A stretch of DNA of 64,000 bases from Carnobacterium divergens DSM 20623. GTDB taxonomy: Bacteria > Bacillota > Bacilli > Lactobacillales > Carnobacteriaceae. A program made the position numbers and the translations under genes. The notes below the pieces were generated by a model that was given only the letters and a program-made list of their open reading frames with translations, ran no database searches and was not told the origin of the DNA. Shown here one piece after another: positions 1 to 8,568 of this stretch (within the stretch, counting starts at the first letter, position 1; the number at the start of each line of letters is the position of its first letter). The stretch lies in the NCBI RefSeq assembly GCF_000744255.1, contig NZ_JQLO01000001.1, forward strand, positions 1,054,001 to 1,118,000. Reading direction: 5' to 3'.

Positions 1-62
1 TGCCATTTTTTTGAATTTCCTGGTAATAAATCTGCTGTGCCTTTTGGTCTTTGAATTGCCAT
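1..62 (-). CDS. hisS: Histidyl-tRNA synthetase, N-terminal fragment (runs off left edge)
   Basis: Only the first 20 codons are inside the window. They read MAIQRPKGTADLLPG, which is the family's conserved N-terminus (class II HisRS, charging tRNA-His in the cytoplasm). A good ribosome binding site, taaggagtg, lies at 71-79, about 8 bases before the ATG. The gene sits directly behind a T-box leader, as expected for an aminoacyl-tRNA synthetase in Firmicutes. In relatives aspS usually follows hisS in the same transcript; that part is outside the window. Confidence 0.9.
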   Translation of the reverse strand, partial: MAIQRPKGTADLLPGNSKKW

Positions 63-366
63 TTTAAAACACTCCTTAGATAATAATTAGTTGAATAATG
101 CTATTTGTAAAATAAAAAAAGCCCGCCCTTATTCTATATAGAATAAGGACGAGCGAAATGAATTAGACCGTGGTACCACCTTTTTTTGAAAGCAATGGAT
201 GCTTTCCTCAACGATTAACGCTCGTAAACGTAACAGCTTTGCACTGTTAACCCTCCAGAGTGTCTTTCAATCAAAATTACGGGAATCTTTTTCAGCCATC
301 GAAGATCCTCTCTTTATACTCGCTAATTTTGTTTACTTTTTCTTTCATCAGGTAACTTATTAGATT
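63..366 (-). promoter_or_regulatory. T-box riboswitch leader of hisS
   Basis: The minus strand carries the invariant T-box sequence AAGGTGGTACCACGG (plus-strand 169-183). It is followed by an intrinsic terminator whose arms are GCTCGTCCTTATTC and GAATAAGGGCGGGC with a T run (about 114-154). Stem I begins near 326 with the AGTA-type motif GAGTATAA. On the 3' side of stem I is AAAGACACTCTGG (about 256-268), which holds both GAC (Asp) and CAC (His) in overlapping register. In the known mechanism, uncharged tRNA pairs with the specifier and the T-box bulge and stabilises the antiterminator, so hisS is read when the tRNA is uncharged. The exact 5' end is inferred from the promoter. Confidence 0.92.
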
Positions 367-372
367 ATAACA

Positions 373-401
373 AGATTACAAGAAACACCTTCCCTTGTCA
401 A
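373..401 (-). promoter_or_regulatory. Promoter of hisS
   Basis: TTGACA (396-401) and TAATCT (373-378) on the minus strand are separated by 17 bases and lie just upstream of the T-box leader. The predicted start of transcription is near 366. Confidence 0.6.
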
Positions 402-472
402 GAGATTATCTACAATTCTTTCGAACTTTTTTGAGAATTCGCTAAATTTTTGTTATTTTTCAATTAAAAAAA

Positions 473-502
473 TTGCTAATTACTAGGAAATATTGCTATA
501 AT
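473..502 (+). promoter_or_regulatory. Promoter of the SH3b amidase gene
   Basis: TTGCTA (473-478) and TATAAT (497-502) have an 18-base spacer and lie 65 bases before the start codon of the amidase. Confidence 0.5.
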
Positions 503-566
503 TAAAGAGAAATCATTTTTTTGAAATTTGATTTATTTGGATAAGTAGAAAGTAGTGGATAAATGA

Positions 567-1886
567 ATGGAACAGACAACAATACCGAGGAATCATAAAA
601 AGACTTTTTTACTTTTTTTCATTCTATTAATTAGCCTTACTGCTTTTGCTACAATGGCTTTAGCAAATTATAGTACGATTAAAATTGACGCCGCTGTAGT
701 AAATGTTCGAACTGGACCGGGTTTATCTTATGATACGATGACCCAAATCGGTGCAGGAGATCGAGTCAATATTTTAGAAGAAAAAAACAACTGGTACAAA
801 GTGCGTTTAAGCAATGACAAAATTGGTTGGGTTGCGAGCTGGCTCGTAAATAATACTGAAATCAGTGCTGCTACAAATACCATGGGAACTGTTACCGGAG
901 AAAAAATTAACATTCGCAGTGAAAGCAACGATCAAGCAGCAATCATTGGTTCTGTTACAAAGGGAACAGAATTAACTGTGTTGTATCAAGAAAATGGTTG
1001 GACTCAAATTCAATACAATCAACAAGTAGCTTGGATTAGTTCAAAATTTATCGATGTAAAACCAGCTTCTGTTCAACAAGAAGCTCCGACGACTGTTAGT
1101 ACAACTGATGAGAAATCAGCTTCAATCAAGACCATTACAATTCGAAATGAAGAAGCTAATATTCGAAGTGCACCAGGTACAACGTCTAGTTTAGTAACAA
1201 CCGCTACTAAAGGTCAAAATTTTGACTATGTTGGAACAAGTGGCGATTGGTACCATATTCGAAATGATGCTGGTATTGATGGGTATGTCGCTAGCTGGTT
1301 AGTTGATTTATCTGCTGATACTTCTTCTGCACCACTGGCTAATGTTTCATCGTTAGCAGAAGCGACTGTCGTCATTGACGCAGGACATGGTGGGGATGAT
1401 CCAGGCGCAGAAGCATCTACCTTTTACGAAAAAGAAGCGACGTTAAAAACCGCTCAAACATTAGCAGCTAAACTAAAAGCTGTCGGTGCGAATGTTATTT
1501 TAACGCGTGATTCAGATAAGAGCGTTAGTCTTCGCCAACGTCCAGCTATCAGTAACCAAGCTAAAGCTGACGTCTTTATCAGTATTCATTATGATTCAAC
1601 GGAAAATGCGAATGATGGAAGCGGAACAACCACGTATTATTACCACGAACGTGACAAAGCACTTGCAAAAATAGTGAATGATGGACTGGCTAATGGTCCG
1701 TTGCCTAATAACGGTGTGCGTTTTGGTGATTTCCAAGTAACAAGAGAAAATACGCAACCTGCTCTATTGTTAGAGCTTGGTTATGTGAATAATACGACGG
1801 ATAGTTCAATGATTAATACAGACAGTTATCGAGAAAAAATTTCAAATACTATTGTTCAATCTTTAAATCAATACTTTAAAAAATAA
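567..1886 (+). CDS. Secreted N-acetylmuramoyl-L-alanine amidase with three SH3b domains
   Basis: The 439-residue protein has a basic N-terminus and a hydrophobic segment (residues 13-33) that is a signal peptide or membrane anchor. Three bacterial SH3 wall-binding repeats follow at about 37-94, 108-163 and 190-247, each with an NVR/NIR motif and a terminal SWLV or SSKF. The C-terminal half (about 267-436) is an Amidase_3 zinc hydrolase: H274 in DAGHGG, E288/E290 in YEKEA, H341 in SIHYDST and E403 in LLELGY fit the metal and catalytic residues. It should cut the amide bond between N-acetylmuramic acid and L-alanine during wall turnover or cell separation. The ribosome binding site (agtagtgga) is weak. 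The gene is transcribed alone, between hisS and a shared terminator with dtd. Confidence 0.9.
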   Translation: MEQTTIPRNHKKTFLLFFILLISLTAFATMALANYSTIKIDAAVVNVRTGPGLSYDTMTQIGAGDRVNILEEKNNWYKVRLSNDKIGWVASWLVNNTEISAATNTMGTVTGEKINIRSESNDQAAIIGSVTKGTELTVLYQENGWTQIQYNQQVAWISSKFIDVKPASVQQEAPTTVSTTDEKSASIKTITIRNEEANIRSAPGTTSSLVTTATKGQNFDYVGTSGDWYHIRNDAGIDGYVASWLVDLSADTSSAPLANVSSLAEATVVIDAGHGGDDPGAEASTFYEKEATLKTAQTLAAKLKAVGANVILTRDSDKSVSLRQRPAISNQAKADVFISIHYDSTENANDGSGTTTYYYHERDKALAKIVNDGLANGPLPNNGVRFGDFQVTRENTQPALLLELGYVNNTTDSSMINTDSYREKISNTIVQSLNQYFKK

Positions 1887-1891
1887 TAAAA

Positions 1892-1926
1892 AATAGGATT
1901 TGATCCGTGGATCAAATCCTATTTTT
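1892..1926. terminator. Bidirectional terminator between the amidase gene and dtd
   Basis: A 15-bp perfect stem, AATAGGATTTGATCC, with a 2-base loop and T runs on both strands serves the converging amidase and relA-dtd transcripts. It touches the last bases of dtd. Confidence 0.88.
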
Positions 1927-2372
1927 TATTTTGATTGGCTGTCTATTATGATTGTAACTGGACCGTCATTTATTAACGAGACTTGCATATCGGCGCCAAA
2001 TTCACCTGTTGCAACCGATATCCCCATGTCTTTTAACCCTTGATTAAAAGCTTCATATAAAGGAATTGCTTGTTCTGGTCTTGCTGATTTTATAAAACTT
2101 GGTCGATTGCCTTTTTTTGTATCAGCAAACAATGTAAATTGTGAAATTGATAAAATTTCGCCAGCTACATCGGTAATAGCTAAATTCATTTTTTCATTTT
2201 CATCTTCAAAAATACGCATCTTTGTTATTTTCCCTACTAAATAGTCCACATCTTCTTGAGTATCCTCTTCGTTAATGCCAACTAATAAGACTAATCCTTT
2301 TGATATCGCTCCTACTACCATACCCTCAATGGCAACTTCTGCTTTTTTACTTCGTTGAATTACAACTCTCAA
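1926..2372 (-). CDS. dtd: D-aminoacyl-tRNA deacylase
   Basis: This 148-residue protein is full length for the DTD family. It begins MRVVIQRSKKAEV, carries SQFTLFADTKKGNRPSF (the SQFTLxA/GxRPSF catalytic signature) and ends near the conserved NDGPVT motif. It removes D-amino acids wrongly attached to tRNA and so protects translation. The gene follows relA after a 16-base gap, the standard relA-dtd pairing in Firmicutes, and is presumably co-transcribed with it. Confidence 0.96.
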   Translation of the reverse strand: MRVVIQRSKKAEVAIEGMVVGAISKGLVLLVGINEEDTQEDVDYLVGKITKMRIFEDENEKMNLAITDVAGEILSISQFTLFADTKKGNRPSFIKSARPEQAIPLYEAFNQGLKDMGISVATGEFGADMQVSLINDGPVTIIIDSQSK

Positions 2373-2388
2373 CTCATCGCCTCCACTT

Positions 2389-4599
2389 TTAAGATGTCAT
2401 CCGTCTAACACTGTATACATCTGGAATCGTTTTAATTTTATCTACAATTTTTTGTAATTGATTTAAGTTTTGAATGCCAATCGTCAACGTAATTGTTGCC
2501 ATTTTGTTGTTATCGATTTTCCCATTGACACTTGTTAAATTTCTCGTCATGCTATTTACAACTTGCAGAACCTCATTTAATAAGCCTGTTCTATTATAGC
2601 CTTCTACTTGAAGTTCCGCATCATAATCATGTCCTTTTGAAGCCGCATCTTCCCATTCCACATCGATTAATCGATTCTCGATATCATCCGCACCTTTGAT
2701 ATTAGGACAGTCTGCACGGTGGATTGAAACACCTCGACCCTTAGTAATATATCCAACGATTTTATCTCCTGGTACGGGGCTACAACAGCGACTAATTCGA
2801 ACTAATAAGTTATCGACGCCTTGAATAACAATGCCACCTTCGTGACGAACTTTCATTTTTTCTGGCTCTTTTTTGATCTTTTTATCCATTTGATTCATGG
2901 TTTGAGTTTGCTTTTCAAGGTCACGTTCACGACGTTCTTTTTCAGTTAAACGATTTGCGATAATTAAGGCCGTTAATTCTCCATAGCCTACTGCTGCAAA
3001 TAAATCGTCTTCACTTGTAAAATTAAACCGTTCTAAAAGTTCTTTGATGTGTTGTTTTGTTAGAAAGTCTTTTGGTGTAAATTGCATTTCTTGTAATTGT
3101 TTTTCCACCATGTCGCGACCCTTGTCGATATTCACTTCTCGGTCTTGTAATTTGAAGAAACGTTTTATTTTATTTTTCGCCTTACTTGTGGATACTAAAT
3201 TAACCCAGTCTCGACTTGGACCGAATGAATTTGGTGACGTCATCACTTCAACGATATCGCCATTTTTGAGCTTGTAATTTAGGGGAACAATTTTACTATT
3301 AACCTTAGCTCCAATCGTTTTATTGCCAATTTCAGTGTGAATATTGTAAGCAAAATCTAATGGACCTGCTCCTGATGGCAATTCACTAACATCGCCCTTT
3401 GGTGTAAAGACATATACCTTATCTTTAAAGATATCCTCTTTTACACTTTCCATAAAGTCACTTGCATCATTAGCTTCATCTTGTAACTCAATAATGTCTC
3501 TAAACCAACTTAACTTCGTTCCAACTGGATCATTGTCGACTTTTTTAGTGATACCTTCTTTATACGCCCAATGCGCGGCTACCCCAAACTCGGCTACTTG
3601 ATGCATTTCAAAGGTTCTAATTTGAACTTCAACAGGATTACCATTAGGTCCAATTACAGTGGTGTGTAGTGACTGGTACATATTAGCCTTTGGCATGGCA
3701 ATATAATCCTTGAAACGCCCTGGCATCGGTTTCCAACGTGTGTGGATTGCCCCTAACACAGCGTAACAATCTTTGATAGAATCCACCATTACCCGAATTG
3801 CAAGTAAATCATAGATCTCATTAAATTGTTTCTTTTGATCTTTCATTTTACGATAAATGGAATAGATATGTTTTGGACGCCCATAAATTTCAGCTTTCAT
3901 ATTTAACTCATCAACTGATTCTTGAATTTTTGAAATAGAGTCTGCAATATAGGCTTCTCGTTCCTCCCGTTTAGAATTCATTAGATGAACAATTCGGTAA
4001 TACTGTTGTGGATTTAAATAACGTAAAGAAGTATCCTCTAGCTCCCACTTGATACGACTAATCCCTAAACGATGTGCTAATGGTGCGTATATTTCAAGTG
4101 TCTCATTAGCAATTCTTCGTTGCTTATCTGGACGGTGGTGTTTTAAGGTACGCAAATTATGCAATCGGTCGGCTAATTTCACCATGATAACGCGTAAATC
4201 TTGCGCCATTGCTAACAACATTTTACGGTGATTTTCGGCTTGTTGCTCTTCATGAGATTTATATTTTATTTTCCCTAATTTAGTAACCCCGTCTACTAAC
4301 ATGGCTACTTCTGGTGAAAATTCTCTTGAAATATCTTCTAAGGTCATGTCGGTATCTTCTACAACGTCATGTAAAAAACCAGTTGCAATTGTTGCAGGAT
4401 CCATTTTTAATTCTGCTAAAATCCCGGCAACTTGGATTGGATGAATAATGTAAGGCTCTCCTGATTTTCTAAACTGTCCTTCATGAGCATGAGTCGCATA
4501 ATCACATGCTTTTTTGACAAATGCCACATGGCTACTGTTCATATAAGTTGTGGTCAATGCGATTACTTCACCAGCTGAATAATCTTTATTTTTGGGCAT
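2389..4599 (-). CDS. relA: Bifunctional (p)ppGpp synthetase/hydrolase, long RSH type
   Basis: The 736-residue protein has the full RelA/SpoT layout. The N-terminal HD hydrolase has H53 and H77-D78 in GFLHDVVEDTD, so hydrolysis should be intact. The synthetase domain shows GRFKDYIAMPKANMYQSLH and VEIQIRT-like VEVQIRTFEMH. It is followed by TGS (VYVFTPKGDVSELPSG), a conserved cysteine region (RISRCCSPVPGD) and a C-terminal ACT domain (about 660-736). It makes and degrades the stringent-response alarmone in response to starved ribosomes. A good RBS (gaaaagaaggtgacg) precedes the ATG. A promoter and two leader hairpins lie upstream. Confidence 0.97.
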   Translation of the reverse strand: MPKNKDYSAGEVIALTTTYMNSSHVAFVKKACDYATHAHEGQFRKSGEPYIIHPIQVAGILAELKMDPATIATGFLHDVVEDTDMTLEDISREFSPEVAMLVDGVTKLGKIKYKSHEEQQAENHRKMLLAMAQDLRVIMVKLADRLHNLRTLKHHRPDKQRRIANETLEIYAPLAHRLGISRIKWELEDTSLRYLNPQQYYRIVHLMNSKREEREAYIADSISKIQESVDELNMKAEIYGRPKHIYSIYRKMKDQKKQFNEIYDLLAIRVMVDSIKDCYAVLGAIHTRWKPMPGRFKDYIAMPKANMYQSLHTTVIGPNGNPVEVQIRTFEMHQVAEFGVAAHWAYKEGITKKVDNDPVGTKLSWFRDIIELQDEANDASDFMESVKEDIFKDKVYVFTPKGDVSELPSGAGPLDFAYNIHTEIGNKTIGAKVNSKIVPLNYKLKNGDIVEVMTSPNSFGPSRDWVNLVSTSKAKNKIKRFFKLQDREVNIDKGRDMVEKQLQEMQFTPKDFLTKQHIKELLERFNFTSEDDLFAAVGYGELTALIIANRLTEKERRERDLEKQTQTMNQMDKKIKKEPEKMKVRHEGGIVIQGVDNLLVRISRCCSPVPGDKIVGYITKGRGVSIHRADCPNIKGADDIENRLIDVEWEDAASKGHDYDAELQVEGYNRTGLLNEVLQVVNSMTRNLTSVNGKIDNNKMATITLTIGIQNLNQLQKIVDKIKTIPDVYSVRRMTS

Positions 4600-4632
4600 A
4601 ACGTCACCTTCTTTTCCTCTTTTTGTAAGTAG

Positions 4633-4695
4633 GCCTTCAACGACTTATCGTTAGGCTTGTTGTAAAAAGAAGCGCTCAAAAAGAGCGCTTCTTTA
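4633..4695 (-). promoter_or_regulatory. Structured 5' leader of relA: two tandem hairpins, the first terminator-like
   Basis: Downstream of the relA promoter the minus strand first forms a 12-bp stem, AAAGAAGCGCTC / GAGCGCTTCTTT (4667-4695), followed by TTTAC. It then forms a second stem, GCCTAACGA / TCGTT-GA-AGGC (4633-4655), before the ribosome binding site. The first has the form of an intrinsic terminator placed between promoter and gene, so it could attenuate relA transcription. It could instead be a weak terminator of upstream transcripts. The structures are seen; the function is inferred. Confidence 0.5.
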
Positions 4696-4713
4696 CTTTT
4701 TACACTTTTATTA

Positions 4714-4742
4714 ATTATAACTTTAATTTCTCTTAAATTCAA
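4714..4742 (-). promoter_or_regulatory. Promoter of relA-dtd
   Basis: TTGAAT (4737-4742) and TATAAT (4714-4719) on the minus strand have an exact 17-base spacer. The predicted transcription start is about 4707, about 11 bases before the first leader hairpin. Confidence 0.7.
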
Positions 4743-4773
4743 ACAGAATAATAACTTTTAACATTTTTCCAAA

Positions 4774-4810
4774 GAAAAAAACTCTTTTAAAAATGTGTTT
4801 TAAAAGAGTC
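4774..4810 (-). terminator. Terminator of deoC
   Basis: On the minus strand ACTCTTTTAAAA pairs with TTTTAAAAGAGT and is followed by a run of Ts, starting 12 bases after the deoC stop codon. Confidence 0.8.
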
Positions 4811-4821
4811 CTTCTGTATTC

Positions 4822-5493
4822 TTAATAATCGGTTGCCGCTACTTGTCCTTCCATGATTGCCACACCACTTGAAGCGCCTAAGCGAGTTGCACCAGCTTCT
4901 ATAAGAGCTGTTGCATCTTCCAAACTACGAACTCCACCACTTGCTTTGACACCCATTTCTGGTCCAACGGTTCCACGCATTAGACGAATATCAGCAACAG
5001 TGGCGCCTCCAGTTGAAAAGCCAGTTGAGGTTTTAACAAAATCTGCTCCTGCTTTTTTAGCAAGTTCACATGATCTTACTTTTTCTTCCTCCGTCAAAAG
5101 TGCTGTTTCAATAATCACTTTTGACAGTGCTTGGTCTTTGGCAGCATCCACAACGCCTTTTATATCATGTAATACAAGTTCATCGTCATGATCTTTTAGT
5201 GCACCGATATTAATTACCATATCAACTTCTGTTGCACCATTACGAATCGCATCATTAGCTTCATATGCCTTTGTTTCTGGGGTGTTTGCTCCAAGTGGGA
5301 ACCCAATAACTGTACAGACTTTCACTTGACTACCTTCTAAAAAAGCTGTTGCTTTTTTTACCCAAGTTGGATTCACGCAGACAGACATAAAATCGTATTG
5401 TACTGCTTCTTCACAAAGAAGCTTGATTTGTTCTTCCGTAGCCTCTGGTTTTAGTAAGGTATGATCAATGTACTTGTTTAATTTTTCTATCAT
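4822..5493 (-). CDS. deoC: Deoxyribose-phosphate aldolase
   Basis: This 223-residue class I aldolase is full length. It shows [12 protein letters not shown] at the N-terminus, [23 protein letters not shown] and the Schiff-base region DFVKTSTGF with the catalytic lysine. It splits 2-deoxyribose 5-phosphate into glyceraldehyde 3-phosphate and acetaldehyde in deoxynucleoside breakdown. No other deo gene is adjacent. It has its own promoter and terminator. The RBS agtagga precedes the ATG. Confidence 0.97.
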   Translation of the reverse strand: MIEKLNKYIDHTLLKPEATEEQIKLLCEEAVQYDFMSVCVNPTWVKKATAFLEGSQVKVCTVIGFPLGANTPETKAYEANDAIRNGATEVDMVINIGALKDHDDELVLHDIKGVVDAAKDQALSKVIIETALLTEEEKVRSCELAKKAGADFVKTSTGFSTGGATVADIRLMRGTVGPEMGVKASGGVRSLEDATALIEAGATRLGASSGVAIMEGQVAATDY

Positions 5494-5526
5494 ATCGATT
5501 CCTACTTTCTGTTAGTTTATAGTATT

Positions 5527-5556
5527 AGTATACTTGAACCTGTATGCGCTTATCAA
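5527..5556 (-). promoter_or_regulatory. Probable promoter of deoC
   Basis: TTGATA (5551-5556) and TATACT (5527-5532) on the minus strand are 18 bases apart, in the short gap after rsmE. Confidence 0.5.
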
Positions 5557-5559
5557 CTC

Positions 5560-6318
5560 TTAGTGATTCAATTCTAATTGATAAGAAATTGCAGAAAGTG
5601 CGTATAAAGGAGCCGTTTCTGTTCGTAAAATACGTGGTCCTAATGCGCATAAAACAAATCCTGCTTCGCTAAGTTTGGTAACCTCTTTTTCAGATAACCC
5701 ACCTTCTGGTCCAAAAACAAGAAGAACTTTTTCACCAGGCTTTAATTTTTTTAATGCTGTTGCAAACTGACTACCTTCATTTTGTTTGGCACTTTCTTCG
5801 TATGCCACTAAACAGACATCATATGAACGACTTTTAACGATCAACTCTGTTAAAGAAAGAACAGTTGAAATGACTGGGACTTGCGTTCGATGAGATTGTT
5901 CTGCTGCTTCTAAGGCGATTTTTTCTAAGCGTTGAATTTTTTTGCTAACTTTTTTAGGCTCCCACTTTGAAATGGAGTAGGTTGCTGCAAAAGGAATAAA
6001 TTCACTTGCTCCAAGCTCAGTCCCCTTTTGGACAATCAATTCTAGCTTATCACCTTTTGGCAAGCCACTAACGATTGCGACTTCAACTGGCAATTCCTTT
6101 GTTTGCTCTTCATCGTAAAGCCATTTACAAATGACTTTATCCGATTCAATTCCTTTAATTTCTGCAATAAAGGATGGACCTTTAGGTAAGACTAGAAAAA
6201 CAGTCTCCCCTTCTTTCATCCTCATTACTCGCACCATATGATGGTATTGTTCTCCCTCTATCTCAATTGGCTGTGTTTGGTAATCGGAAAGAGATTCTTC
6301 AAGAAAGTAACGTTGCAT
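5560..6318 (-). CDS. rsmE: 16S rRNA (uracil-1498-N3)-methyltransferase
   Basis: The 252-residue SPOUT methyltransferase starts MQRYFLEE with an N-terminal PUA-like domain. Its C-terminal knotted SAM domain contains VLLVFGPEGGLSEKEV, LGPRILRTETAPLYAL and a central EQSHRTQVP motif. It methylates U1498 of 16S rRNA in the assembled 30S subunit. It directly abuts prmA with no gap, a conserved Firmicutes pair, so the two are almost certainly one transcript. Confidence 0.95.
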   Translation of the reverse strand: MQRYFLEESLSDYQTQPIEIEGEQYHHMVRVMRMKEGETVFLVLPKGPSFIAEIKGIESDKVICKWLYDEEQTKELPVEVAIVSGLPKGDKLELIVQKGTELGASEFIPFAATYSISKWEPKKVSKKIQRLEKIALEAAEQSHRTQVPVISTVLSLTELIVKSRSYDVCLVAYEESAKQNEGSQFATALKKLKPGEKVLLVFGPEGGLSEKEVTKLSEAGFVLCALGPRILRTETAPLYALSAISYQLELNH

Positions 6319-7269
6319 TTAGTCTTCCTCCAACTGTTTTCTAGCAATGATAGCAAACCAATCTTTCATTTGTTGAACTTGTTCAATTTCAAATCCTTGA
6401 GCTAATAACTGCTCTAATACCGTATCTTTTTTACTATCGATAATTCCTGAAGTAATAAACAACCCATTTGGTTTTAACACGCGCCATGCATCTTCAATTA
6501 ATAATAAAATAATTTCAGCTAAAATATTCGCCATAACAATATCTGCTTCAATTGAAATACCTTTAAGTAAATCATTCGCTGCAACTTGAACTTCTTTTGC
6601 ATAGTCATTTAAATCCATATTTTCTTTTGCTGCTCTAACGGCTACCTCATCTAAATCATAAGCATAGACGTCTCCTGCTCCTAACGCTTTACTGGCAATG
6701 CTTAAAACACCAGAACCAGTCCCCACATCTAAAATCGTTTCGCCACCGACAATCGACGTTTCTAATGCTTGCATCGATAAACGTGTGGTAGGATGTGTTC
6801 CTGTTCCAAAGGCTAAACCTGGATCAAGGCGAATAATGCGTTCGTCAGAAAACTTAGGTGTGTATTCTTCCCAACTTGGAACAACTGTCATAAAACGCGT
6901 TACTTGCAATGGATGATAGTATTTTTTCCAAGCCGTTGCCCAGCTTGTATCGCTGACTTCACTTGTTTTAACTTCATTTGGTCCAATATCTAGGCCAAAG
7001 GTTTTCAACTCTAGAATTCGTTGTTGAATGCTTGGTAAAATTTCTGGTAAGAAAATCGTTTCTGGAAAATAGGCTTTAATGACGACCCCTTCTTTTGAGT
7101 AGTCCGCTTCATCTAATGCCCAAATTTGACCAAATCCATCGTCTGGTGTATTTTCAAAATCAGAAAGATCTTCAATTGATACACCGCTTGTTCCTGCTTC
7201 CACTAATATATTCGAAACGGCTTCAACCGCTTCGCTTGATGTTAATACACTCACTTCTGTCCATTTCAT
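6319..7269 (-). CDS. prmA: Ribosomal protein L11 methyltransferase
   Basis: The 316-residue protein has the family N-terminal domain (MKWTEVSVLTSSEAVEAVSNIL) and a Rossmann SAM domain with GLAFGTGTHPTTRLSMQAL and ILDVGTGSGVLSIASKALGA. The downstream motif DIVMANILAEII is the substrate-site NxL/I signature. It trimethylates ribosomal protein L11. It lies between the DUF3013 gene and rsmE. Confidence 0.96.
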   Translation of the reverse strand: MKWTEVSVLTSSEAVEAVSNILVEAGTSGVSIEDLSDFENTPDDGFGQIWALDEADYSKEGVVIKAYFPETIFLPEILPSIQQRILELKTFGLDIGPNEVKTSEVSDTSWATAWKKYYHPLQVTRFMTVVPSWEEYTPKFSDERIIRLDPGLAFGTGTHPTTRLSMQALETSIVGGETILDVGTGSGVLSIASKALGAGDVYAYDLDEVAVRAAKENMDLNDYAKEVQVAANDLLKGISIEADIVMANILAEIILLLIEDAWRVLKPNGLFITSGIIDSKKDTVLEQLLAQGFEIEQVQQMKDWFAIIARKQLEED

Positions 7270-7290
7270 GTTTCATTCCTCCAACGCTTT

Positions 7291-7785
7291 TTAAAATTTA
7301 GGATATGCTGCCAATTCAGTGTTGTATCGTCCTGTTTCACGATACGTTTCAAGGGTTCCCTTAAAGTCTGCCTCATTCCAGTTCAATTCAAATGTTTCGA
7401 TTGTTGGATCTGTTGCAAAATCTAATAAGTCTGATTGTCCTTCTGTCATCACAATGCGTAATTGTTTAATCACAGCATCAATTAATCCTTTTTCTATCCC
7501 CTTTTTACTATCAAATGGAATAGCTACTAAGTAGTCTGCTAAATCCAATGTCGTTTTTTTAGGGTCATAGAAAATGATAGCATCTTCAAATTCAATAATA
7601 TCATTTTCCGTAACGGTGCCTTCTACATCTTCGATAACCGTCTCAGCTAAGTCAACTTCTGCAAAGATAGAACAAAAAATTTCAACTGCTGTTTGGCGTT
7701 TATTCCATTGTACCATCCAATCAAATTCTAAATGAGCCTCGTCCATTACTTCCTCAATATACGTTACACAATCTAATTTTGCCAT
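7291..7785 (-). CDS. DUF3013 family protein of unknown function
   Basis: The 164-residue acidic protein (MAKLDCVTYIEEVMDEAHLEF...) matches my memory of DUF3013, a family found in Lactobacillales next to prmA. No signal peptide, membrane segment or catalytic motif is visible. I chose the ATG at 7785 rather than the one 6 codons upstream because the sequence aagaggaat lies 4 bases before it and is an ideal ribosome binding site. The gene sits between mpg and prmA, with 21 bases to prmA, so it is probably co-transcribed with the ribosome-modification genes. Its biochemical role is unknown. Confidence 0.75.
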   Translation of the reverse strand: MAKLDCVTYIEEVMDEAHLEFDWMVQWNKRQTAVEIFCSIFAEVDLAETVIEDVEGTVTENDIIEFEDAIIFYDPKKTTLDLADYLVAIPFDSKKGIEKGLIDAVIKQLRIVMTEGQSDLLDFATDPTIETFELNWNEADFKGTLETYRETGRYNTELAAYPKF

Positions 7786-7799
7786 TTCTATTCCTCTTT

Positions 7800-8423
7800 T
7801 CATCGATTATTTTCTAACCAACCATTATTTCCGTCTATTTTTCCTCTACGTTTAGAGACATAAGGATTTCCTGCAACACTATAACGCAAGGGTGCCTCTG
7901 TCCATTTACCTTTATTAGGAATACCGATTCGTGGTGATACATCAATAGACACTGGGATTTTTCTTTTTTCTTTAGCTATATACAAAGGCTTTTCATAAAT
8001 CTTACTACCATCATCCGTTTGATTAATTGCAAAGGCTTTTGTTAATTTACCAGGCCCATTAGAAACTTCTATGCCTGTTTTGCCTCGTCTAGTCTCCATT
8101 AATTCAAGTCCCATAAGAGGCTCGATGCCACGAATTAATACAGCTTCCGGATTCCCCTCTTCTTTTACGACTAAATTTAACATTTGATGAGTATGCATTT
8201 GATAGACGTAAATTGTACCTGCTTCTTCGTACATGGATTTTAAACGGGGAGTGTTTTTCCCATTAAAACTGTGAGCTGCTTCATCGATTACACCTAAATA
8301 AGCTTCGGTTTCAACAATCCATCCACTAACAGTGCCCTCAGGTGTTTCTTTTACAAGCAATCTGCCTAACAAAGATTTTGCAATTTCTTCAGTTGTTTTA
8401 CTGCTATCTAACCATGGCTTCAT
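7800..8423 (-). CDS. mpg: DNA-3-methyladenine glycosylase (AAG/MPG family)
   Basis: The 207-residue protein has the Mpg fold signatures ETEAYLGVIDEAAHSFNGKNTPR (catalytic Glu in VETEAY), AVLIRGIEPL and SNGPGKLTKAF. It excises alkylated purines such as 3-methyladenine to start base-excision repair. It heads the leftward mpg-DUF3013-prmA-rsmE group and is divergent from the S66 peptidase gene. Confidence 0.94.
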   Translation of the reverse strand: MKPWLDSSKTTEEIAKSLLGRLLVKETPEGTVSGWIVETEAYLGVIDEAAHSFNGKNTPRLKSMYEEAGTIYVYQMHTHQMLNLVVKEEGNPEAVLIRGIEPLMGLELMETRRGKTGIEVSNGPGKLTKAFAINQTDDGSKIYEKPLYIAKEKRKIPVSIDVSPRIGIPNKGKWTEAPLRYSVAGNPYVSKRRGKIDGNNGWLENNR

Positions 8424-8503
8424 ATCACGATACGATTCCTTTCATTTCCTCCATTATAGTATACATGAAAATCCTTTATTCTGTTACTATAAATTAAGCT
8501 TTC

Positions 8504-8535
8504 TTGACAAACGAGCTTAATTATTTCAATATAAT
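8504..8535 (+). promoter_or_regulatory. Promoter region of the S66 peptidase gene
   Basis: A perfect TTGACA (8504-8509) is followed by CAATAT after 17 bases or TATAAT (8530-8535) after 20 bases, about 35 bases before the start codon. The -10 element actually used cannot be decided by eye. Confidence 0.5.
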
Positions 8536-8568
8536 AAGAAGAACAATCGTAAGAGAGGGGGATTTTTC

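Noticed and set aside
3044-4231. Small ORFs opposite relA
   Set aside because: They are antisense shadows without SD sites.
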